DNA of 64,000 nt from Sepioteuthis lessoniana (lineage: Eukaryota; Mollusca; Cephalopoda; Myopsida; Loliginidae). The stretch covers positions 81,506,953-81,570,952 of the forward strand of contig OY757921.1 in NCBI GenBank assembly GCA_963585895.1, in the 5' to 3' direction. The notes beneath the pieces were generated by a model, which was given only the letters and a program-made list of their open reading frames with translations, made no database searches and was not told the origin of the DNA. Both the position numbers and the translations under genes were made by a program. Below are positions 26,266 to 37,900 of the stretch, piece after piece. Numbering within the stretch: position 1 is the first letter of the stretch; each line of letters starts with the position of its first letter.

Positions 26266-28913
26266 TGGGCCCTAAGAAAGCAAGAAAAGAAGAAAGAAAT
26301 GGAGACGTTTGTGGTGTATCCATTGTCGTAAGAAATGGTCACAGCGACCCGAGCTCAAATCCTGAACAAGGCAGTTTGCATTTCATTTAGCGCTAATACT
26401 CTTGAGAAAGGCATGAATCTCTCTATTCTCTCTGCAGTTATTGATAAATAGTAGGGCAGACTTTCTTTTTTAAACTTGGTATGACAATCGGACTAGGAGA
26501 AAGAAAACTCTGAATTCAAACTTGTTTAACTCCTCTAAGAAATGACCTCGAATCGCACCCTTCTTGTGGCTGAGAAAATGGGTAAATACATTAGTAATTG
26601 TAAGAATTGAACAAGGTTCGGACAGGATTTACATAGGAGCGACACGAGGGCATTGGAAACAAAAGTTATATAATCACAAAGTCTCCTTCCAAAATAGAGC
26701 CTTACACGAATAATGTTTAGCTGTCAAAACATTCAAGGGAATTTAAAGATATGAATGACATAGCAGAATAAATCAAATGGAAAAGCATCAAAAAGAGTGC
26801 ACACATGTAATGAGGATTTAAAATCTTGTAGATTCTGTTTAGAGGAGAAAATGTGCATAACAGGATACCCTGACCCCCCCAAAAAAAGAAAAAATAGTTG
26901 AATAAACAGGGTGAACTTGGATCCAGATATCGACACAAGATCAGGTTTATCCTTTCAAATTTGGTGTTTAGTTTGAGCGATAAACATTTTAGATAATTAA
27001 AATCTCAAACGAAGATTTGACTAAGTAACATATTTCAACAGTGACAAACGTTTTAAGATATCCGTATCATATGATGGTTTACGGCACATGACAGACAGTA
27101 ATAGATTTAATATGGAAAATAATTGCTTTCTTATTTATTTTGCTGCTTACCTGTGGAATGACATTCATGAAATTCAAGTAGTAGGAAAATTTGTGAAGTT
27201 TTAAATTTAATATATATATATATATAAAGGAAGAAATAAATAGGATGAGATAGATAAAATTGTATGGAGATAGATAGATAGATAGATGTTGTATATTGAC
27301 TTCCGACCCCGCCAAACATGCCATTCCAAAGACAGCGGAAGTGCATATTCCATTGGCGTGGATGAGCTTGGCTGACAATATGGGACAGGGTTAAAATCCC
27401 ACGGTAGTCACAAACTGATGCACCGGGAGAGAGTGACCTGTGAACTTCATGACAGTTATTTCCGCTCGATGACGATCAATCATGCCATTCCAAAGACGGT
27501 GGAAGTGCATATTCAGATGGCCAGTTATGGGGAGAGATTGAGTGGGCGTTGAACTATTATATAACTGAGTGCACAGGAAATTCAATCAGTTGGAGACAAG
27601 ATGCGGTAGAGAAAGCCAGCACCCAGCAGAGGGAGCCCTCAGGCCCCCGATTAATGAGTTTTGGGGATCAGACGAGTTGAAGATAAGATGCAGTAGAGAA
27701 AACCAGCATCCAGAGAGGCTGGGCCCCAGGACCCCGGTTGAGCAACCCTGGAGAACGGGAAAGAAACGCTGATGGCCATAAGAGTGGAGGTCAATATGTT
27801 GCAGTTCTGTTCGGTCTCCAACTCCCTCTCAAACACAACCCTTGCAAATAAAGTCAGAGGTATATTTTTCTAAAAGACTTTGTCGCTCGTCTTTATTGTG
27901 TCGTCGTTATGATTTCGCATGCATATGTGTTTGTATAGTTGGTCATAATGGTGACTATACAATATAGATAGATTGATTGAGTGATAAAAACTGACAAAAA
28001 AAGAAAGAAAGAAAGAAAGAAAGAAAAAGAAATTGGATAAGATATAATTTTGTCGAGAGAGATTGATCAAAAGAAAGAAAGAAAGAAAGAAAGAAGAAAG
28101 AAAGAAAGAAAGGAAGAAAGAAAGAAAAAGAAATTGGATAAGATATAATTTTGTCGAGAGAGATTGATCAAAAGAAAGAAAGAAAGAAGAAAGAAATAAG
28201 AAAGAAGAAGAAAGAAAGAAAGAAAGAAAGAAAGGAAGAAAGAAAGAAAAAGAAATTGGATAAGATATAATTTTGTCGAGAGAGATTGATCAAAAGAAAG
28301 AAAGAAAGAAAGAAAGAAATAAGAAAGAAAGAAAGAAAGAAAGGAAGAAAGAAAGAAAAAGAAATTGGATAAGATATAATTTCGTCGAGAGAGATTGATC
28401 AAAAGAAAGAAAGAAAGAAAGAAAGAAGAAAGAAAGAAAGAAAGAAAGGAAGAAAGAAAGAAAAAGAAATTGGATAAGATATAATTTCGTCGAGAGAGAT
28501 TGATCAAAAGAAAGAAAGAAAGAAAGAAAGAAGAAAGAAAGAAAGAAAGAAAGGAAGAAAGAAAGAAAAAGAAATTGGATAAGATATAATTTTGTCGAGA
28601 GAGATTGATCAAAAGAAAGAAAGAAAGAAAGAAAGAAGAAAGAAAGAAAGAAAGAAAGGAAGAAAGAAAGAAAAAGAAATTGGATAAGATATAATTTTGT
28701 CGAGAGAGATTGATCAAAAGAAAGAAAGAAAGAAAGAAAGAAAGAAGAAAGAAAGAAAGAAAGAAAGAAAGGAAGAAAGAAAGAAAAAGAAATTGGATAA
28801 GATATAATTTCGTCGAGATAGATTGATAAAAAGAAAGAAAGAAAGAAAGAAAGAAGAAAGAAAGAAAGGAGCTCAGATAAGTCGAATCGGGCTGAGATAG
28901 ATAAAAACGGACC

Positions 28914-28962
<49 letters not shown>

Positions 28963-31900
28963 CATTTTTTTCGGAACTCTTTTTTTGTATCGTTTTCGGA
29001 GTGATTGAAAAGTGAACTTACCTTTGATTCGACTGAGGAAGCTGGAATTTTTTTTGAGAATTTTTTCTTCCCTGTTTTGATAAGTGTCCACCTTTAGAAT
29101 TTTTGGAAAGAAAAAGAGTGGTACACTGACCACTACAGGCGCCAGGCCAAAAAGAAGGAACCCCATCCACCAGGCGCCAATCCAGCGGGGATCTTTCGGC
29201 GTCAAACCACGATCTGTGATGGGATGGAAAAATAAAAATAAAATGAAAGAAACGAAATGAAACAATTTTGATTAGTGACAATTTCGTAGAACTGTGTTTG
29301 TAAACGACTATCCTCGATCCTCTGAAGTCGGGAATCAAATAATAAAAGTAATTTTTTTAAAAAGATTGGACAAAAAAGCAGGTTTCAATAGCTAATAATA
29401 TTGGTAGCGAAACATCATAAATATTTTCAATAAGGAACGTTGTTGTAGCTTATTTTTGGAATCTTGTCTTCACTCACTAGTCGAGTTTAGTCGAGGAGGC
29501 GCTATAATTGAAGCGTGTCTTGGACAAGAATACCCTTGAGCCCATCCCTCCCCAGGTTTGCAACCAGAATGAATTCAGAGGGGGTGTCCTCGTGGTGTAA
29601 TGGTTAGAAGCGATGGACTGCGGGATCGTAGTACGCGAGTTCGTACTCCAGTCGCGCTATTACGTTCACTTTCGGACAAATACCCTTAGGAAAGGTATGA
29701 ACCCCCTTATCCTCCCAGCTATGGGTTAAATAGTACCACTACTGTTCTTTGAAGAGAATGGTTTTGGCATTAAATAACCTAAAAAGAGTTGATATGCCAT
29801 TAAACAAAGAAACCAAACCAAACCGAATTCAGAATTTCCCTTCTCCTAGACCAGTTGTCGTACCAAGGTTAAAGAGCCCAGTTTATCCTTCTATTTACTC
29901 ATAGCTAAAGGGAGTATAGGTAAATTCATATGTCCATCAAAGGCATATGCACAATGTTCGGGATTTGGACTTGAGAAACGGTGTCTTTTTTCTAAAACGA
30001 TAACCGTAATGCAACTAGCACCTTCATTTTATCTTAACCTAGATTAAAAAAAACAAAAACGAATGCTTATTTTTCAGACAAGCAAGTGCGTTAATTGCTG
30101 GCGAAAACGAGTGGCAAATGGGGATAAGTATGTGGAAAAATAGTGATTTCTTTGTTTAATGGCATATCAACCGTTGCAGGTTATTTAATGCCAAAGCCAT
30201 TCTCCAAGAAGAACCGTAGTAGCACTATTTAACCCATAGCTGGGAGGATAAGGGGGTTCATACCTTTCCCAAGGGTATTTGTCCGAAAGTGAACGTAATA
30301 GCGCGACTGGAGTACGAACTCGCTTACTGTGATTCTGCAGTCCATCGCTTTAACCATTACACCACGTGCCCCCCCCCTCTGAATTCATTCTGGTTGCAAA
30401 CCTGGGGAGGAATGGGCTCAAGGGTATTCTTGTCCAAGACACGCTACAATTATAGCACCTCCTCGACTAAACTCGACTAGTGAGAGAAGACAAGTTCCAA
30501 AAATAAGCTACAACAGCGTTCCTTATTGAAAATATTTACGATGTTTCGCTATCCAATTGTTCATTCTGTATCTTTTGTAGTTTCAATGGGAATAAAATTC
30601 AAAGGAAGATGTGTGCAGAACTGTGCAACTTATATTATAAGGTGATGATGTCTTGACGTCTAGACTACTAAGTGATGATGTCTAGTCTGCATTACTGAAT
30701 GATGGTGCCTCGACGTCTAGACTGCTAAGTACCGTTTAGACTACTAATTGATAATGTCAAGATGTCTAGACAACTAAGTGATGATGCCTAGCCGTGTATA
30801 CTAACTACCTTCTAAAGTATTACGTGATGATGTCCAGACGTCTACACAAGTAAATGGTGATGTCTAAATGTCTAGACTAATAGGTGATGATATCTAGACG
30901 TCTAGACTATCGAGCGATGATATCTTGACGTCTAGATTATCAAGCGATGATATCTTGACGTCTAGACTAGTAAGTAATGGTTCCTAGGCGTATATACTAA
31001 CTTCTAAACTATTATGTAATGATGTCCAGACGTCTACACAACAAAGTGGTAACGTCTAGATGCATAGACTACTTACTACTGTCTAAACTACTACCAGGTG
31101 ATGATATCTAGACGACTAACTACAGTCTAGACTAGAAAGTGACGATGTCTTGACGTGTTGACTACAAAGTGATGATACGTAGACGTCTAGACTACTAAGT
31201 GATGATATTTGGACGTCTAGACAACTAAGTGATGATACTTAGACTATTAAATATTGTCAAGACGTCTAGATACAAGTCAGTGTCAGTTTCTTGATACTTT
31301 TTCATCAAAAGTTTTAAGCAAAAGACAGTATCCCGTAAGGGCAACGCACTCCTTACTCCTCAATAAAAGTACTCTTATGTTAAATAACATGTGGTACATC
31401 TTATAACCGGATGGTTAGAGTGTTCGCCAATGGTCCAGGAGACCTGGGTTCAATCCCAAGTCGAGTCATACCAAAGACTCAAAAAATGGTACTTGATGCC
31501 TCCTTGATTAACACTCAGCAATATAAGGTAGAGATCAAGGGTAAAGCGAAGCAATCCAGGGCAAGGAGTAGCGCCCTCCCCTACACCTCGGTGTAGTAGC
31601 TATGAAAAAGGGAGCCTTCAGGTCACCCTCGACTAAAGGGAGACAACTTTACTTTACTTACTTACATCTTATATAACATGTCGTATGATTGCATAACTAT
31701 AATAAATTCGTGGTGTTATGGTTGTCGTCGTAGGAAATGGACACAGTGACCCGAGTTCGCATCCTGTATGAGGCTGTTTGCATTTCATGCCACTTTAATA
31801 CCCTCGGGCAAGATATGTGTCAAAAAATTCTCCCCACCCCCAGCTATAGTAGGGCAGACTGTGCTCCTTAACCTTAGTATAACGACTGGTCTAGGAGAAG

Positions 31901-34900
31901 GAAAACTCTGAATTCAAACTTGTGAAAAACGACCTAATGTCACACACTGCTCGTGCGAAGGAGCTGGTAAATAGATATAATAAATTCATATTTCAAGAGT
32001 AGTCCTTAATTGTCACATTGTTGGAAGTAGATATAGCTACAATATTATATACCACTTATAATATTATTCGTCTGATATAATACAGTGGGGCCAATAAAAT
32101 TTGAAATCCATCATATGCGCAATCCGTACCTAAACTTATATAAGTTGAATGGCAGCTTTGTACGGGGTAGTCTCATATGGCGAGTATAGCCTCAAACCTA
32201 CGTTTTAACTTGAAATTTTAGAGGTCATCTTACACACCCGGTCGTCTTATACGCAGAAAAATACGGTAGTATTGTTTATCCCTCTTGGTTCCTTTTTAAT
32301 TGCAAATTTCTCGGTTTGTTATCCCTACGACAATGAGAGAATGGTGCATATAGGAAAATAAAAAAATGAAAGATAAGACTTCGGTGAGATTCGAACTAAT
32401 GTTTTTTTTCTTTTTTTACTTCTGTTATATTTTGACCCTCGCCCTGGCCCAAAAATGCTATTCCAAGGTGATACACCGGAAGGAAGTGACACATTCCAAT
32501 GGCCAGTCATCGAAAGAGATCGCGTGGGCGGATTAAGGCTTATGATATGGGACAAGGTGAAGGTCCCATTGTGCCACAACAGTGATGCACCGGAAGACAG
32601 TTATTTCCGCTTGATGACGATTAAACATTCGATTTCAAAGATCCAGTGGGCGATCGTGTGGGCGTTGAATTATTATATAATTGAGTTGAGTTGGGTGCCA
32701 AAGCAGTTGCCAGCAGACTCCCAGAGAGTTAGAGACGAGATGTGGTAGGGAAAGCCACACCCGACCGAGGGGTCCCTCGGAAACCCCCGATGGAGTGGAC
32801 CCCAACATCAGGAGAACAAGAAAGACACAACGTGACGGTTATAACAGTGGGGTCAAATATGAAGTTTATGTTCGGTCTCCAGCACCCTCTCACATGCAAA
32901 CCTTGAACAACCCTTTCGAACCCTTGCAATAAAGTGAGAGGTAAATATGTTGTTAAAGAAGTCTTCCTGCGTCCTTTCTTCATGCGTCTTTCTGTGTGCG
33001 TCTGTCTTTACTATTATTGAGTCGTTATGATACGGCAAATGAGTATATAACACTTCGAGGAAGTCTAATTTTTCGTATCAGTTGACTTTACGGTATGCCT
33101 ATGAGAACAACAATTACTCAGGAATCCAGATAATTCAATTTTGCGATCAACAAGATTCCTGAATCTGGTTTGGTTTGACTTCTTTGTTTAATGGCATATC
33201 AACCTTCGTGGAGTATTTAATGCCAAAAGTATCCTTGAAAAGAACAGCTGTGTTGCGATCTATTCTGTAGCCGGAGAGATTAGGGGTTTCATACTTTTCC
33301 CAAGGGTTTTAATCCAAACGTGAACGCAATGGTGTGACTGGAGTTCGAACTCGTTTACTACACTGTAGCAGTCCACTATGTTACGAGGGCTCCGTCATCT
33401 GAATTCGGAAACATACCGGTAACATTAATACAGGGTTGACATAATGGTTAGAGTGTTCGACTATGGTCCGGGAGACCAAAGTTCAATCTCAGGTCGAGTC
33501 ATACCAAAACCTCAAAAGATGGTACTTGATACATCCTTGCTTAACACTCAGGATTATAAGGTACGGATCAAGGGTATGTGGATCAATCCGGGGAAAGGAG
33601 AACTGCTCTCCCCTACACCTCGGTGTAGTAGCTATTCAAAAAGAGAGCCTTCGCCCATCGGCCAACTTAACAACAAAAACATCAATACGGGGTACGACAG
33701 AAATACCTTCCAAATTTTAAAGTCTTCCCTGGTGTAGTGCAAGTAAACTTGGGCAAGTGGCATTGGTAGTACCATTTCACACACCTTGTTTTCAGATACG
33801 ATCACTTATAATCATAGTTAGGACTGGCCACATTTTTAAAGGTCGGACATTTTCTGGAGTTCGAACGCATCCAAGTCTTCCGGTTGTCTTTCTTTTAATC
33901 GATGAGCCTAAGGTTCTGAAGTTTTCTATTCGGAACAGCATCATTTCGACGTAACATGAAATGAGCACAAAAAGCTCTCTGTGAAGCAATTACAGATTCA
34001 CCAGTCTTTAAAAAGTTTAACCAGCAAACGTACAGTCTGCACCGGTTCAAGCTATGATCATAACTGATCCTATTTAAAAAAAAATGGTAAGACATTAGCT
34101 ATATGGAGCTACCATTGCCACCTGTTAAGTTCACTTACACCACACAGGTAACAGTTTAAAATATGGTACATATTTCTGTTGCATCTTGTACGAGGGTGAA
34201 TTAAAAGTTTTGCAATATTTGTATATGTATTAATTCCTGGAATAATTTCCAGAAACTTGAGGAAATCGAACTGACGCCGAACCCTGTTTATCATATTTAC
34301 CCAACCCCTCCGCTCGAGCAGGATATGATACAAGGTCAATTTTTGAGCAGAGTTTAACAGGTTTGAATTCAGAGAGTTCCTTTTAGACTAGTTGCCTCAC
34401 GAAGCCTGAAGAACCCAGTCTGCTCTACTATTAACCTATAGCTGGAGGGAGAATAATTGGATTCATACCTTTCCCAAGGGTATTAGTGCTATGTGAAATG
34501 CAATCAGTCTCGTCCAAGATTTGAACTCGTGTCGCCGTGTCCATTTCCTACGACAATAACCATTACACCACGGGCACCTCCGAACCCTGTTTATTGTCTG
34601 AACCTAGTTCCCTTGGATTATTCCTTGTTCCAGTACAGGGCCCTGTTCCTACACTCACGAAACTTTAAAAACTAAGCGGAGGTGGAAGTTTGTAAAGGAG
34701 TTCTTCGTTTGGAAGGATAAGAACTGGTATCAGCGTTGGATCAAAGAACTGACAGAAAGGTAGCTTCCCCCAACATATAGTCCGGACCTAGCACATTCGA
34801 ATTATTTCTTGTTCCAATCTATAGCTTCCTAAATAGTAGTATAAAAATTCATATTCTTAATGATTAAAATATCTCTTTTATGACCCTAATCATGAACATG

Positions 34901-37900
34901 AAAAAAAGAAGTGATATGTTAACCTTTTTCAAATTAGTTCAAACTTGGTCACAATTTTTCTTTTAAGATAATGCTCGGCCCGATGTTGCTAAGATGACAC
35001 TACAAAGCCCCACTGACTTGGAATATGAGACTTTGCCACTCCAACCCACTGACTCTCATTTTTTCAAGCGTCTGGACACTTTTTATGCCAAAAAACATTC
35101 TGTTCGAAAGGAGTAGAAACTCAATTCAAGAGTTTCTTGGCATCAAAATCTTTAAAGCTTTATTGTACAGGCATAAATAAACCTGTTAATGGATAGCAGA
35201 AATGCATTGATGTTCAGGGATCAAATTTTGATTGATTCAACACACTTAATATTCATTTCTTCAGAAATAAAAGTTTATTCTAAAACCAGAGTGTATTTTT
35301 TAAACAACCTATTATGATAGCTTAATTTTTTAGCAAATAAAATTGATCCGATTTGAAATCGATATGCGGTTAAAGCTGAAATGGTTTTCGATCCCACCTT
35401 TTAAATCGACAGGTATTTTGCTGAAAATTCCACCCACAAGAAATGCAATGGAAGGACCAAAAATTGCCATCGATGTGATAATACCTGAAAAATAAAAAGG
35501 ATAGATTATCATTGATTCCCATGAGGTCAATTTCAAAATTTACACTCTTAGTTCTTATACTGATGGAAAATAAAATTGCAACAGTGAGCAGTATCCCTTC
35601 ATTCCCATGACTCCCAGGTTCATTCTGACTTGTGGTGGAAGTGCCTGTTAGCGTCGTACCTATCAATTGGACAAATAGATCTGTTTTAAAAGGATTCGAA
35701 TTCGATAGGACCGTGTGCAAAAACAAAACTTTTATCAAGAAACAATTGCATAAAAGTATTGATATAAACGTATAATGAATCTCCAGGCATAAAATAATGC
35801 TTGACATATTGTTAAAATCAATCAATCTATCAAACAACCTGAATATGTGTTTTAATTCACTTAAGATTAAATGTACAGATAATGAATTTGGTCTACAGTA
35901 AAATATATTTCTAGTAACACTAGAAAGTATGTGACAAACCAACCCCTTTGGCACGAGCAGAATGTAAGACAAGGCCAATTTTTAAGCAGAGTAGATAAAC
36001 CGGCTCATTGGTCTAGTGGGTAGAGTATTCGCCAATGATCCGGGAGACCTGGGTTCAATCCTAGGACACGTCATACCAAAGACTCTTAAAATGGTACTTG
36101 ATACTTGCTTGCTTAACACTCAGCAATACAAGGTACGTATCAAGGGTTAAGTAGAGTAATCCAGGGAAAGGAGTAGCGCCCTCCTTTACGCCTCGGTATA
36201 GTAGCTATTAGAAAAAGAAGCCTTCTGGTTGCCCTCGACTACAGTCGCCAACTTCACTTTTTTAAATTGCCCAGTCGGCTGGGGCTGTAGAATACACCGA
36301 CAACTCAGCATAGGAGTAAGACCCCTCCAACGAGTGTCCTGGATATGACAATTAACAATCAGATGGTGAGGTTCTAGTAATGCTGAGGCTTTGGGCAATA
36401 TGGAGTATCTCTTCATTGCCATCGCTCCCAGTTCCACTCTGACCTGGAGTGGTAAAACCTGATTAAGTCCTATCTATGGGTCAAGTAGGATTAAACTGTG
36501 TCCTTATGTTAAACTGAATTGTTTGAAAAAGAACTGTTAGATCATTTAATTGTGTATAAACAAATGATTGATGGTTAATTGAATTGTAACGGATGCATAG
36601 TAATACTTGGAACCATTTAATTTTGTTGGTTTGCTAAACTGAATTGTTTGAAGTAGAACTGTTTGATTATTTAACAGTGAGTAAACAGATGACTGAAGTT
36701 TAATTGAACTGTTTGTATTAAATGAAATAGTAGAAAACATTTATCTGCGTGCAAGCAAATGATTAAATAGAATTATTCGTATTAGATAGCAATAAGAGAA
36801 ACCATTAAACTGTGTGCAAAAAAATGAGCTCAGGTTCGTTTATCTACAAAATGTGTTTAGAAATCATATATTTGATATATATGTATAAAGAGGATTTGAC
36901 ATTAAATAACCTTCAATAGTTGATATGCCACAAAACCAAACCAAACCAAATCATATATATGTATAAAGAGGATTTAGCATTAAATAACCAACAATGGTTG
37001 ATATGCCATAAAACCAAACCAAACCAAATCATATATATTTAACATATATGTATAAAGAGGAATTGACATTAAATAACCTTTAATAGTTGATATGCCACAA
37101 AACCAAACCAAACCAAACCAAACTAAATCATCTATATGTATACAGAGGATTTAGCATTAAATAACCCTCAATGGTCGATATGCCATAAAACCAATCCAAA
37201 CCAAACCAAACCAAATCATATATATGTATAAAGAGGAATTAGCATTAAATAACCAACAAGGTTTGATATGCCACAAAACCAAACCAAACCAAATCATGTA
37301 TATTTAATATATAAGTATAAAGAGGATTTGGCATTAAATAACCTATAATGGTTGATGTCCCAACCAAACCAAACTAAACAGAGTAAAGCTAGTTTGAATA
37401 CAGTTTTCCTTTTCCTACATCTATTTGTATTACCAGGGTTAAAGAACGCTGTCTGTCTTACTACTGACCCATAATTAGTGGAGGAGGGAGAAAAGATAGA
37501 TTAATGACTTCTCCAAAGGTATTAGCGTGAAGTGAACCGCTAACAGCCTCGACAAGGGTTTGAACACGGGTCACCTATTCCATTTCCTACGTCTATATCC
37601 GTTATGCTGTATGAACCGCCATCTTTTTGTAAATTGTTTGTTTGGTGGGTTGGTTTTACTGTAATATTACGGACGGGCGTCGTCATTAAATTGCAGCGGT
37701 CTCAAGGTTAAAGAACATTCGAGCACATCAGCTGTCATCAGTCATTGGGTACAAAGGTCTGACATTCAAAAATGTCACGAACCTCGCTCGTGCAGGCAGA
37801 ATGACCTGTTGAGTTCAAGCGTGATTTTAATATAATCACGCGTGAACTTTCACATGTTTCACTACTGTTCCACTGGTGATCATCGAACCTTCGGGAACCT

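Larger units (their letters stand above)
29405..30552. repeat. Long inverted duplication, arms about 0.4 kb
   Basis: 29405-29812 is the reverse complement of about 30148-30552. The arms include a SINE-C copy each (29588-29820 plus, 30150-30378 minus) and about 180 bp of non-SINE sequence beyond it (ACTAGTCGAGTTTAGTCGAG, GGTTTGCAACCAGAATGAAT). A spacer of about 330 bp holds a SINE-B fragment. It starts about 190 bp upstream of coding exon 3 in transcript terms. Confidence 0.92.

Noticed and set aside
28067-28915. 282-residue Phe/Leu/Ser-rich frame as a membrane protein
   Set aside because: It is the complement of a GAAA minisatellite; the frame follows from the repeat, with no starts, splice signals or diverse composition.
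30640-31290. CRISPR-like array
   Set aside because: Units are contiguous and imperfect with no unique spacers, and the DNA is animal.
35370-35978. 202-residue minus-strand frame around OATP coding exon 2
   Set aside because: The frame runs from repeat D remnants through the exon in a wrong phase; only 35484-35398 fits the splice sites and family.
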